From positions 1 to 28,222 of the IMG/VR virus record IMGVR_UViG_3300031278_000008: 28,222 nucleotides of DNA. One strand, given 5' to 3'. Below the pieces are notes generated by a model that was given only the letters and a program-made list of their open reading frames with translations, was not told the DNA's origin and ran no database searches. Shown here piece after piece: positions 15,555 through 22,198 of the stretch; within the stretch, counting starts at the first letter, position 1, and each line of letters starts with the position of its first letter. This DNA comes from a virus. The position numbers were made by a program, and so were the translations under genes.

Positions 15555-16585
15555 ACCCAGATGTTTGTATCATTTTTAGGCTGTAATTTCAGCTCTGTAA
15601 CTCCATAGACCATAGCATCTATCCTGTTGGGTGAAAAGTTTTTTTCTGCTGGCAGCCATGTTGTCTGCTCCTCTTCAAGTTCCGGGAATCTGCCTACATG
15701 TTTAACCTCGTTCTGCTCATATAAACCAACAACAGGTTCAGCTCTTAACTGCTTACCTTTGAAAGCTCGTACTTCTTTGAAATATACAGTATCATCAATT
15801 GCCTTGATATTGGACTTCACAAGATCACCTCCCTGGTTAACTTCACCAATCATTGTATTGGCTTCCCACTTATGGTAGGCATAGATAGCTTTCTTTGCCC
15901 AGGTTGCCGGTGAATAAATCCCGCTTAAGTCCTCAAGAACATAACACCGGTTATCATCACCCAATCCAACAACGATTATGCCTGTCTCGTCAGATTCTTT
16001 GTTAGTGCTTACTGCCGGGTCAATAGCAATGACTATTTTATTAAGGATTGGATAAGTATCCGTCCGGCATTTCTCTATCAGGCCATAACTCCACAATGCC
16101 CCTTCGATATCTGCGACAAACTCACCCAGTAAAAACCTTCTCCTCTGTCTTTCAGGTAATGATTCCAGTGTTTGATCAATGTACCCGCTCGGTAAGTTCT
16201 CTTCATTATGAACGGGATTCATGAGCATTGATGCGTATAGGTTTTCATCTATTGTCATGTTTGTTTTTGGATCCTTTTTCTCGATAAACAATCTATGTGT
16301 CCAATGTACTGGTGAGGGAGGATTACAGTCAAAATACGCCTTGTTGACCAGCCCGGAATTTTCTGCTAATCTTGTATACCCGGTAATAACAGAATCGTAT
16401 GTTATCTGTGAAACCTCGTTATAGTAAATCGTTGAATATTCATTACCCAGGACCTTTTCGGTACGTTCTTTGTCATCAAGGCCACCAAGCCATATCTGGC
16501 TACCGTTCGGAAATTCGTAGAACCAGTCTGATTTGTTTTCAATTATATATTTTTCTATACCCAACATCTGCGCTATCTTTGGCAT
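15551..16585 (-). CDS. terL: Terminase large subunit, C-terminal part (rest of ATPase plus nuclease)
   Basis: From ATG 16585 this frame encodes 344 aa. It contains a Walker B-like STIYYNEVSQI, then the RNase H-fold nuclease with Asp in VIAIDPAVST, Glu in MIGEVNQGGD and Asp in SPNRIDAMVYG. The frame is open upstream of the ATG. It reads RHAIFRFRFNHAKTSLWYDT back to the A9 run at 16648-16656, which is the conserved segment expected between Walker A and Walker B. The true protein is therefore the -1 fusion with 16573-16809, about 415 aa from ATG 16797. It cuts and translocates DNA through the portal. Confidence 0.9.
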   Translation of the reverse strand: MPKIAQMLGIEKYIIENKSDWFYEFPNGSQIWLGGLDDKERTEKVLGNEYSTIYYNEVSQITYDSVITGYTRLAENSGLVNKAYFDCNPPSPVHWTHRLFIEKKDPKTNMTIDENLYASMLMNPVHNEENLPSGYIDQTLESLPERQRRRFLLGEFVADIEGALWSYGLIEKCRTDTYPILNKIVIAIDPAVSTNKESDETGIIVVGLGDDNRCYVLEDLSGIYSPATWAKKAIYAYHKWEANTMIGEVNQGGDLVKSNIKAIDDTVYFKEVRAFKGKQLRAEPVVGLYEQNEVKHVGRFPELEEEQTTWLPAEKNFSPNRIDAMVYGVTELKLQPKNDTNIWV

Positions 16586-16809
16586 GGTATCATACCATAA
16601 TGAAGTCTTTGCGTGATTAAACCTAAACCTGAAAATAGCGTGCCTGCTTTTTTTTTAATCGAACGGATAAAAAGTGAATAAATGAAGATAGCTGTTTTCC
16701 CACTCCTGCTTCCCCCATACAACATTATCCGTCGTGCAGGTCCCGCAAGTAATTTAATTGCTTCCTGTTGTTTTTCTGTCTTTTTAAAGCTTGCCATCAA
16801 GTTCCTCAA
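16573..16809 (-). CDS. terL: Terminase large subunit, N-terminal part (Walker A), separated by a -1 frameshift
   Basis: The likely start is ATG 16797 (MASFKKTEKQQEAIKLL). Residues 28-35 are the Walker A GGSRSGKT. After the run of AAA Lys codons this frame continues with unrelated residues (AGTLFSGLGLITQ) and stops at 16573. Reading -1 at A9 instead gives SRHAIFRFRFNHAK, the proper terminase continuation. Possible explanations are one missing A in the sequence, a real mutation, or polymerase or ribosome slippage on A9. It overlaps the small subunit gene. Confidence 0.85.
   Translation of the reverse strand: MRNLMASFKKTEKQQEAIKLLAGPARRIMLYGGSRSGKTAIFIYSLFIRSIKKKAGTLFSGLGLITQRLHYGMIPCQR
16648..16656 (-). 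other. A9 run where the terminase reading frame breaks
   Basis: Nine A on the coding strand follow ATT. Frame 0 leads to an early stop; slipping back one base, or adding one A, gives the conserved terminase sequence. The sign of the shift (-1) is the same as at the tail chaperone A10 run. Confidence 0.7.
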
Positions 16810-17131
16810 TCTGTAATGTTAACGAATGTCCTATCTCCTGCTTTTCAACATAACCTCTTTTCTTTCCCTTGGTTTTCAAATAAAAGATAATCGCTGTTGT
16901 ATCGCCTTTTTCAATCTGCTTATGTAATTTGCTTTCTGCAAAATCAATCGGGATATCTTCTATTGCCTCTACTTCTGCCTTGAATTTCTCATCGTCCTTT
17001 ATCCAGATATAATATTGTTTTCGGGATATTCCAGCCTGCTCACATGCAGTTGTAACAATACCCAGTGTATTTTTGAGTGCAGCTATTAATTGTTTTTTTT
17101 TAGCGTGTAAATTCGTATTAGTCCGCCTCAT
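16784..17131 (-). CDS. terS: Terminase small subunit
   Basis: The 115-aa protein has an N-terminal HTH (LGIVTTACEQAGISRKQYYIWIK), the DNA-recognition domain usual in phage small terminases. An oligomerisation helix pair follows, and then DTTAIIFYLKTKGKKRGY, a very common ending motif for this family. It recognises the packaging site and recruits the large subunit, whose gene overlaps its 3' end. The ORF starts MRRTNTN after an A-rich leader. Upstream lies a 130-bp non-coding stretch holding a hairpin. Confidence 0.88.
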   Translation of the reverse strand: MRRTNTNLHAKKKQLIAALKNTLGIVTTACEQAGISRKQYYIWIKDDEKFKAEVEAIEDIPIDFAESKLHKQIEKGDTTAIIFYLKTKGKKRGYVEKQEIGHSLTLQIEELDGKL

Positions 17132-17181
17132 CCTGCTTATATTTGATTATTTCGCTTATCCATGTATCTGAAAAGTCATAA

Positions 17182-17207
17182 GCCCGTCCATACCGGAATG
17201 AACGGGC
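17182..17207. other. Hairpin upstream of terS, possibly an IS200/IS605-type end or a packaging-site element
   Basis: GCCCGT and ACGGGC form a 6-bp perfect stem around a 14-nt loop that itself holds a CCGG core. There is no long T run on either side, so a terminator is not favoured. It lies in the 132-bp gap between terS and the TnpB scrap. It could be a subterminal hairpin of the decayed insertion sequence or part of a pac/cos region. The rest of the gap (17132-17263) is AT-rich and shows no clear gene or promoter. Confidence 0.4.
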
Positions 17208-17263
17208 ATTTAAAAATTTCACCTAACTATTAACCAACCCATATCTAATCAAAAAAACTCAAA

Positions 17264-17461
17264 TTAACTGGCTAATATTACAAAATTATTTTCATAAATG
17301 CAAGTTTTTAGCAAAGTTTTTTCGTTTGAATATTTCTCTTTACGTTCATTTAGAAACCTGTTGAATACAAACCTACAATGCCCAAAATGTTTACTCAACA
17401 AGGATTCATGTTCCTTTGTTGGGTAAATTCTGAATTTATATGATTTGTATACATTCTTCAT
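17264..17461 (-). pseudogene. TnpB (IS200/IS605 OrfB) N-terminal remnant
   Basis: The first 50 residues read MKNVYKSYKFRIYPTKEHES, LLSKHFGHCRFVFNRFLNERKEKY. This is the conserved N-terminal helix-turn-helix of TnpB-family proteins (KFRIYPTxEQ, HFGxxRFVxNxxL). The frame ends at 65 aa against about 370-400 in full-length proteins, and no RuvC domain follows. A remnant left by insertion and deletion is the simplest explanation. The neighbouring hairpin at 17182-17207 may belong to the same event. A regulatory or RNA-guided role is not supported because the nuclease is gone. Confidence 0.75.
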
Positions 17462-17465
17462 TTTA

Positions 17466-17696
17466 TTATAAATTTAATTTTTTATAAAAGCTTTTTCTCT
17501 TGTCGATGCATGCAAAATTAATCATTCCTTCCTGCTTTAGCACATAAAGTTTCCGCCTGATAGTATCATCAAAAGTATACCTGTACCGGCTCGGTAGCAT
17601 TTGTTTCGTTACGGCAATTAATTCCCACATATAAAATGTTGTTGATGGGATTGCCAAGTAAGCATTTAAAGTTTGTTTTTTTACTGTTGTTTTCAT
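17466..17696 (-). CDS. Small hypothetical protein, possibly winged-helix-like (76 aa)
   Basis: The start ATG shares four bases (ATGA) with the stop of the glycosyltransferase C-terminal frame, so it is in the same transcript. The protein is basic and Tyr-rich: LNAYLAIPSTTFYMWELIAVT, then YRYTFDDTIRRKLYVLKQEGMINF and a Lys-rich end. The sequence TIRRKLYVLKQEGMINFACID resembles the recognition helix plus wing of a winged-helix domain, suggesting DNA binding, but no family is recognised. Confidence 0.55.
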   Translation of the reverse strand: MKTTVKKQTLNAYLAIPSTTFYMWELIAVTKQMLPSRYRYTFDDTIRRKLYVLKQEGMINFACIDKRKSFYKKLNL

Positions 17697-18088
17697 GGTA
17701 TATAATTTAGAACCTGGTTTACTGTTGGTCTAAATAAAAAAGTAACATTTTTTTCATTACAATGAGAAGCTCTTGTTATTGATTCACTCTTTTGGAATAT
17801 TATTATCATTTGATGGTTATAAAAATTTGCTATATGTGACAGCCCGGTTTCTCCACCAATGAATAAATCTGATTCTTTAATTATTTTAACAGCCTCCGAA
17901 ATTGTTGTTTCCCCGAATAAATCAACAATACCATCAACAGCTATATTATCCCAATAATAATATCCCTCGGAGGAAGTACCTAAACATATTACCATATTAT
18001 CAGTAATCAATTCTTTAATAAGCTCTTTCCATTGTGTCCACATCCGGGAGGTATCGTTTATCCCTATCGGAGCCATCGTAATTTTCAT
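17693..18088 (-). CDS. GT9-like glycosyltransferase, C-terminal (nucleotide-sugar) half
   Basis: The 131-aa frame begins MKITMAPIGINDTSRMWTQW and contains VDLFGETTISEAVKIIKESD, LFIGGETGLSHIAN. These match the second Rossmann domain of the heptosyltransferase family: start strand, a LxGxTsLxE-type segment, then a gnDSGxxHlA-type binding loop with ETGLSH in place of DSGxxH. The N-terminal half is encoded by the overlapping frame 18015-18557, in a +1 relation. A start codon at the overlap would allow two coupled polypeptides. A single GT-B protein broken by one extra A in ATTAAAAATG is equally possible. The donor and acceptor are unknown. Confidence 0.65.
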   Translation of the reverse strand: MKITMAPIGINDTSRMWTQWKELIKELITDNMVICLGTSSEGYYYWDNIAVDGIVDLFGETTISEAVKIIKESDLFIGGETGLSHIANFYNHQMIIIFQKSESITRASHCNEKNVTFLFRPTVNQVLNYIP

Positions 18089-18557
18089 TTTTAATCGGTT
18101 TTAAAAGATTATTATTTGATAGTATTTCATCATCGCAGATATCAAAAGGAATATGATAATTGAATATCTTACGCCACTTTGTACATTGATCACCATAGTG
18201 CCCTATCCGGTGTTCAAATTGATGTTTTATGATAAATTCTATTTGCCATTTTCTTTGGTTGAGAAAATTACAAATGCATACATGATTAAAAGCAGGAGGT
18301 TCTTTGTTTATATGCCAAATTTGGGCATGAGGGTATAATGTTTTTATCGCCTCCTCTCTGAATGGTTCTGATATCAAACATACCGGTTTAACAAAGAAAT
18401 TAATCACTGGTTTCATATTAGCAATATTCCCGATACCCATGTCCATGAAAATTACAGGACTTGGTAAGTTAATATATTGTAGTATACTTCCGCAATATAA
18501 GTTAAACCAAGCTTTTAATAAAATACGATCCCTGTTTATTTCCTCAAAGACGTTCAT
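18015..18557 (-). CDS. GT9-like glycosyltransferase, N-terminal half
   Basis: This frame encodes 180 aa. VIFMDMGIGNIANMKPVINF and VKPVCLISEPFREEAIKTLYP, followed by HRIGHYGD, resemble the first Rossmann domain of GT9 enzymes (a GxGDxxxxxPxxxxL-like loop and an RIG motif). The last roughly 25 residues (NYDGSDRDKRYLPDVDTMER) are read in the frame that overlaps the C-terminal half and look out of place. The gene overlaps the radical SAM gene by 14 bp, so both are probably translated together. The acceptor is unknown. Confidence 0.6.
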   Translation of the reverse strand: MNVFEEINRDRILLKAWFNLYCGSILQYINLPSPVIFMDMGIGNIANMKPVINFFVKPVCLISEPFREEAIKTLYPHAQIWHINKEPPAFNHVCICNFLNQRKWQIEFIIKHQFEHRIGHYGDQCTKWRKIFNYHIPFDICDDEILSNNNLLKPIKNENYDGSDRDKRYLPDVDTMERAY

Positions 18558-19140
18558 AAGGTAATTTTTGGCTTATTAATTCATAACAATTAATATTAAT
18601 CCTGAGGTTTGGAGATATTCTCAGACATTTAATATCATAATTATCGTTGTTTTGAATCGGTTCCATCCTTTTTACAACAGAATAAGGTAATATTTTATAA
18701 TCAATCTCATCCACATTAACCTGATATTTATTTTTTAAAAGATTATAATTTCGTTCAAATAATTCTCTTTTAACTGCATGATGATACGTTGATTGTATCT
18801 TTACCCTGTGGCATCTTGGAACTTGCAATAACACGTCTGGTTTAGACAAGTTAGTGAAAATATTAACAAAATACCCCTGTGAAAGTAACCATTTCACTAT
18901 TCTTACAAAATCATTATGCATCGTTGGTTCTCCTCCTGATACATATACTTCCTTAATTTTACAAGGAAAACGCTTAAAAAATCTTACCCATGATAAAAAA
19001 CCAACCTCCTTAAATACAGGCATTTTTCCTTCGACATATTTTTGTAAACAATAAGGACAATTATAATTACATCTCATTGTTAGACTAATCTGTATCACTA
19101 CTCCTTTTTTTAGTTTCTTTAGTTTCCAATATAATTTCAT
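18544..19140 (-). CDS. Short radical SAM protein
   Basis: The 198-aa protein has the radical SAM cluster motif CNYNCPYC (Cys24, Cys28, Cys31) and the SAM-binding GGEP at residues 69-72 (YVSGGEPTMH). A partial TIM-barrel follows (VNIFTNLSKP, KIQSTYHH). There is no SPASM domain, but Cys residues occur near the C-terminus (IKCLRISP..INCYE). It is short for the family yet appears complete. It lies between a two-helix membrane protein and the split GT9 gene with overlaps on both sides, so it probably acts in the same pathway. Candidate roles are modification of a nucleotide, sugar or peptide; the substrate cannot be told from sequence. Confidence 0.8.
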   Translation of the reverse strand: MKLYWKLKKLKKGVVIQISLTMRCNYNCPYCLQKYVEGKMPVFKEVGFLSWVRFFKRFPCKIKEVYVSGGEPTMHNDFVRIVKWLLSQGYFVNIFTNLSKPDVLLQVPRCHRVKIQSTYHHAVKRELFERNYNLLKNKYQVNVDEIDYKILPYSVVKRMEPIQNNDNYDIKCLRISPNLRININCYELISQKLPYERL

Positions 19141-19411
19141 ATAGCTTATTTATTTTGTTATTAATATTAGTAATATTTGGGTCTTGTGAATTCAAATATC
19201 TTTTTGTCTCTTTGAAAAAACCATACTGTTTCTCGATGAACCCGATAAATATAAATCCTATTATAGTCATCGGAATGATCCATGAATAATGAATCCTATT
19301 AACATCGAATTGCTCGAAAAATATAACCCCTATCAATATTGATTGGATTAAACTGACATATTCCCGCCCCCTTCGATAATGATTTAATATTCTTACTATT
19401 TTTTGTTTCAT
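19085..19411 (-). CDS. Two-helix membrane protein with C-terminal coiled coil (holin candidate)
   Basis: The 108-aa protein has a basic N-terminus (MKQKIVRILNHYRRGREY) and two hydrophobic segments, about residues 20-35 (SLIQSILIGVIFFEQF) and 43-60 (WIIPMTIIGFIFIGFIE). A charged helical tail follows. Size and topology fit a holin, but no endolysin is visible in the window, and the gene neighbours are a radical SAM enzyme and glycosyltransferases. It could equally be a membrane anchor for that pathway. The 3' end overlaps the radical SAM gene by 56 bp. Confidence 0.5.
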   Translation of the reverse strand: MKQKIVRILNHYRRGREYVSLIQSILIGVIFFEQFDVNRIHYSWIIPMTIIGFIFIGFIEKQYGFFKETKRYLNSQDPNITNINNKINKLYEIILETKETKKRSSDTD

Positions 19412-19417
19412 TTTGTT

Positions 19418-19438
19418 TTATTTTTAATGTTTATTGAT
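19418..19438. repeat. 21-bp exact direct copy of 26101-26121
   Basis: These 21 bases are identical and in the same orientation to the start of the diverged repeat copy at 26101. They lie exactly where the truncated ASCH-like reading frame loses its family character. The match is AT-rich, so some caution is due. Confidence 0.45.
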
Positions 19439-19480
19439 TTTTTCGGCGTACTCCGGCTTTATTGATAATAATACTTTCAT
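19424..19480 (-). pseudogene. ASCH-domain protein remnant (first about 15 codons)
   Basis: An 18-codon frame reads MKVLLSIKPEYAEKINKH and stops. The first 15 residues are the typical opening of ASCH-domain proteins (MKVLLSIKPE.AEKI). Nothing after it continues the domain, and the break coincides with the 21-bp sequence repeated at 26101. It is interpreted as a 5' scrap of a lost gene, with the initiation region perhaps still used. It is too short to be certain. Confidence 0.45.
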
Positions 19481-19487
19481 TATTTAT

Positions 19488-20282
19488 TTAAAATGGTAAA
19501 TTGTTTTCAGTCGCTGATTCAACAATTACTGGTATTCCATTGTTATCAATTCTAAATGAAAATTCTGGGAAATCAATATCCCGCATAAATTCAGGTGCTA
19601 CTATACTTGTATTATTTTCAGTTTTTCTAACAGAGATAACAGTCTCAGACTTATTAACTATCTCGGTTCCTATATGTCCCCTGGCAGTATTGTCGGACTT
19701 ATTGAAATGCAATACATTGGATATATGCATCTTTTTTTCGTGTGTCCACTTCATTAATTTCGATGTGATCATTGTCGCCTGTTCGGCATTATTAATGTCT
19801 GATATAAGATCACGGATACCGTCGATAGCCATGAATAATAAATTTTTTTCATTGCTAATATAATCTTCCAACATCTGCAATCGCTCTGACGGGGAGTAAG
19901 GACGCAAACAAAACAAACGCACGTGTGATGGTTGTTCTGTAAGATTATTCATCTTCATTACCCGGTCGAGAATCCGTTTTGCTCTCCATTCATCCTGTTC
20001 GGTATCTACATATACCGCCTTCCCTTCTCCGATTGCATGAAATCTGTTAACCATAGTTGAAAGAAAAGGGGCAAAAAACATGGTCATAGCGAATGTTTTT
20101 CTTGACTTTGCCTTGCCAAGAATAGTTGATATATTTTCCAGGGTGAACAGATTATAAGACACACTCCCAACTGCAAATCTAAGGCATACAGGGGGTGGTG
20201 TCAACTTTTGGTTGTATCTTACCTCAGCATTTTTGATGTCCAGCTTTCGTTTTTCTTGTTCGATAGGGTCTAAGGTGTACAT
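19488..20282 (-). CDS. RecA-like AAA ATPase (RepA/DnaB-type replicative helicase candidate)
   Basis: The protein has 264 aa. Walker A lies at residues 56-63 (GKAKSRKT) with Arg in place of the usual second Gly. This is followed by AVYVDTEQDEWRAKRIL, a Walker B strand LLFMAIDGIRDL and HISNVLHFNKSD, the strand order of AAA_25 / RepA-type hexameric ATPases. The downstream sequence (GTEIVNKSETVISVRK) also fits. It overlaps the upstream 140-aa gene by 13 bp and lies in the replication block with the replisome-organiser-like gene. It is probably the phage helicase or a recombination ATPase. The N-terminal primase domain is absent. Confidence 0.75.
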   Translation of the reverse strand: MYTLDPIEQEKRKLDIKNAEVRYNQKLTPPPVCLRFAVGSVSYNLFTLENISTILGKAKSRKTFAMTMFFAPFLSTMVNRFHAIGEGKAVYVDTEQDEWRAKRILDRVMKMNNLTEQPSHVRLFCLRPYSPSERLQMLEDYISNEKNLLFMAIDGIRDLISDINNAEQATMITSKLMKWTHEKKMHISNVLHFNKSDNTARGHIGTEIVNKSETVISVRKTENNTSIVAPEFMRDIDFPEFSFRIDNNGIPVIVESATENNLPF

Positions 20283-20692
20283 ATCTTGTAGTTTTTCATT
20301 TCTTCAAAATCTTTCGGTTCTCGGTCATTCATCATTACATACGTGCTATACATATCCTGAATTCGATACAGATCGTTAATTGTAGTGTGACGTCTGAGAC
20401 TTTTTCTATTTTTAATTATGAAATTCATCGCGTTTTTGTGTAGAGCGAATAAATCTAACATTTCAAGCCCTAATGCCCTGAGAATTATCGCCTGTTGTTC
20501 AAGTGTATCTGTATATTCATTGGCAGTGAGCGTATATGTCCCGGCTTTTAGTTTTGTGTTTTGATTTTCCTGGATGTTTAAATATTTAATTATCTCATCG
20601 AGTAGTGACTGAGCATAACGACGCTGTTTAGGACTCGCCTTTTCAGTTATTGTATCGAGTAAATCCCGGAATGTTTTTAATTTTTCTTTCAT
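20270..20692 (-). CDS. Hypothetical helical protein in the replication operon (140 aa)
   Basis: The protein is almost wholly alpha-helical (MKEKLKTFRDLLDTITEKA, QRRYAQSLLDEIIKYLNI, LEQQAIILRALGLEMLDLF). It ends with DREPKDFEEMKNYKIC just before overlapping the ATPase start by 13 bp. The position between the replisome organiser and the helicase suggests a loader or accessory factor, but there is no motif to prove this. Confidence 0.55.
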   Translation of the reverse strand: MKEKLKTFRDLLDTITEKASPKQRRYAQSLLDEIIKYLNIQENQNTKLKAGTYTLTANEYTDTLEQQAIILRALGLEMLDLFALHKNAMNFIIKNRKSLRRHTTINDLYRIQDMYSTYVMMNDREPKDFEEMKNYKICTP

Positions 20693-20724
20693 GGGTTTAA
20701 TTTGTAAGGCATTTTATTTCTTGA

Positions 20725-21501
20725 TTATGATACTAACCAATTATTTAAAGTCCTATAAAAAGATGTATATTTTTTGTTTAAATCTACTTTGTTTTCCATC
20801 GCATTTACTTTTTCCTGGATGCTAATCTTGTTTAATTTTGCTTTGTTCCTTAATCTGCAAAAGTTATCAAATGTTATCTGGTTTTTCATCTTAAGTACTT
20901 TTTCGTATGCAGGATCGCCGTTTTCTCCAAATAGTGTATTTACGAATGAAAGATAATATTTGTATTCTTTGTGATTATTGTCGGCATTTTCTATCTCTTT
21001 TTTATAAAAATTTTTAACTGATGTATTTATATTATTTGTTTCCTTTTCTATTTCCTTTTCTATTTCTATTTCTATTTCATATTTACCGAGACATTCCCCA
21101 ATCATTCCGAACGCTTCCGAACTGTTTGCAAACCCTTCCGAATGGTTTCCTAATATATTGTTCTTTAATTCATTAGGCAAATTGTTAAATTCACGAGCTA
21201 CTGCAATTCTCATGTTTGTATTTAAACGTTGATTTTTTAACCAGTTGGGTAAAATGATATAATTTTGTAAAAAATATGCTTTTCGATTTTTTCCAAATCG
21301 TTCAAAACTTTTCCGAATGGTTTCTAAATTTAATCCAGTATCAAAAGTAATTCTTTTTTCAGTTATTTCATATACTCCCAGTAAATTAGTTAAGGGATTT
21401 GTTAATAAATATAAAAATAATAATTTTTCACTGGGGGTTAAATCTTGTACAAAAGAATCATCCCAAAATTTAGTATTTACCGACCGTAATTTATCACTCA
21501 T
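20725..21501 (-). CDS. Replisome-organiser-like protein with N-terminal winged helix
   Basis: The 258-aa protein starts MSDKLRSVNTKFWDDSFVQD, LTPSEKLLFLYLLTNPLTNL, LGVYEIT. This is the N-terminal winged-helix pattern of phage replisome organisers and DnaD-like initiators (tkFW.D.fv..L...ekllFLYLLTN....GiYe). A low-complexity linker follows (YEIEIEIEKEIEKE, coded by simple repeats at about 21043-21085), then a helical C-terminal domain. It probably binds the phage origin and recruits the helicase encoded just downstream. An origin inside this gene or the upstream leader is possible but not visible. Confidence 0.75.
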   Translation of the reverse strand: MSDKLRSVNTKFWDDSFVQDLTPSEKLLFLYLLTNPLTNLLGVYEITEKRITFDTGLNLETIRKSFERFGKNRKAYFLQNYIILPNWLKNQRLNTNMRIAVAREFNNLPNELKNNILGNHSEGFANSSEAFGMIGECLGKYEIEIEIEKEIEKETNNINTSVKNFYKKEIENADNNHKEYKYYLSFVNTLFGENGDPAYEKVLKMKNQITFDNFCRLRNKAKLNKISIQEKVNAMENKVDLNKKYTSFYRTLNNWLVS

Positions 21502-21538
21502 AATCTTGTATATATTTGTACACTACATAGGAAAAAAA

Positions 21539-21697
21539 TTATCTATGTAATGATTTTATCACAAAAATTTCACTTTCTTTCCATTTATGGTTTTTAAGTC
21601 TCGAATCTAATGTTACCCTTGTTATTCCAAGTTTATCCGATAACCATACTTTAGAATTTAATAGTATTAATGCTTTTGCTTTATCTGTTATGTTCAT
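21539..21697 (-). CDS. Small HTH DNA-binding protein (52 aa)
   Basis: From ATG 21697 the peptide reads MNITDKAKALILLNSKVWLS and then DKLGITRVTLDSRLKNHKWK. LSDKLGITRVTLDSRLKNHKW is a helix-turn-helix, with the recognition helix starting at the second Thr. Similar short HTH proteins occur ahead of replication genes in Bacteroidota phages and may regulate them. It is the first gene after the promoter and hairpin leader at 21719-21812, and the replisome gene begins 37 bases downstream. Confidence 0.65.
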   Translation of the reverse strand: MNITDKAKALILLNSKVWLSDKLGITRVTLDSRLKNHKWKESEIFVIKSLHR

Positions 21698-21718
21698 TTT
21701 GACACAAATTGAATTCTG

Positions 21719-21741
21719 AAAAACCCGCCATTTCTGACGGG
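21719..21741 (-). terminator. Intrinsic terminator or attenuator in the leader of the replication genes
   Basis: On the minus strand CCCGTC, loop AGAAAT, GGCGGG forms a 6-bp stem with one G-U pair and is directly followed by TTTTT. It lies downstream of the putative promoter at 21779-21812 and upstream of the HTH gene. It could end the upstream early transcript or attenuate the replication transcript. Confidence 0.55.
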
Positions 21742-21778
21742 AAAAGCTCTAAAAGCCGACGGATTTATATAATCAAAT

Positions 21779-21812
21779 CAAATATAATGCTTTTTTTTTT
21801 GGAAAAAACAAA
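21779..21812 (-). promoter_or_regulatory. Bacteroidota-type promoter for the replication block
   Basis: The minus strand has TATATTTG (a perfect TAnnTTTG -7 box, 21786-21779), with TTTG at 21812-21809 and a 22-base spacer holding ten A. The spacing is slightly longer than the usual 19-21. The surrounding gap 21698-21908 has no convincing gene; a 21-codon frame at 21836-21901 was not accepted. Confidence 0.45.
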
Positions 21813-21908
21813 CGTTTTACATAAAAAATATTACATTACATTTCAAACTCCTCCTCACTCAAACCTAAACTTCCGACTACCTTAACACCCCTGTACTTCA
21901 TATTAAGG

Positions 21909-22085
21909 TTATATATCTTTTTCAATATGATTATATATTAATTGCATTACCCAGGCATTTTCAAATTCGTACATACCACATACCGCACATGCATCGTCAA
22001 GTGTGTCATAATATTTAATTTTACCTTCTTCATTTTTCATGTAGTCCATGTTCCGAAGGTCTATTATCACAAATTGTCCTTTCAT
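21909..22085 (-). CDS. Small conserved-type phage protein (58 aa)
   Basis: ATG 22085 opens MKGQFVIIDLRNMDYMKNEE, followed by GKIKYYDTLDDACAVCGMYE and FENAWVMQLIYNHIEKDI. It looks like a folded alpha/beta protein with two Cys in ACAVCGMYE. This pattern, a strand VIIDLRNMDY, a turn, then an acidic helix and W-V strand, is familiar from small early Bacteroidota phage proteins. The function is unknown. Between this gene and the DnaA-like gene (22086-22198) only a 23-codon frame is seen, with no confident feature. Confidence 0.6.
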   Translation of the reverse strand: MKGQFVIIDLRNMDYMKNEEGKIKYYDTLDDACAVCGMYEFENAWVMQLIYNHIEKDI

Positions 22086-22198
22086 AAAAATTACTTTTTG
22101 TTCCTCGCATATGATATAAAAAAATCATTATATTCTCTGTATATTTCATCTATTTCTTGCATAAATTTGTAAGGTTTTATTTTAAGTTCATAATTTTT

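Noticed and set aside
21043-21085. Simple repeat coding EIEIEKEIEKE as a possible CRISPR or origin iteron
   Set aside because: It is an in-frame low-complexity linker with no spacer structure.
21836-21901. 21-codon minus-strand frame with GAG-rich end
   Set aside because: Too short and without family features; only its position is suggestive.
22115-22195. 23-codon frame MQEIDEIYREYNDFF
   Set aside because: No support beyond an ATG and a stop.
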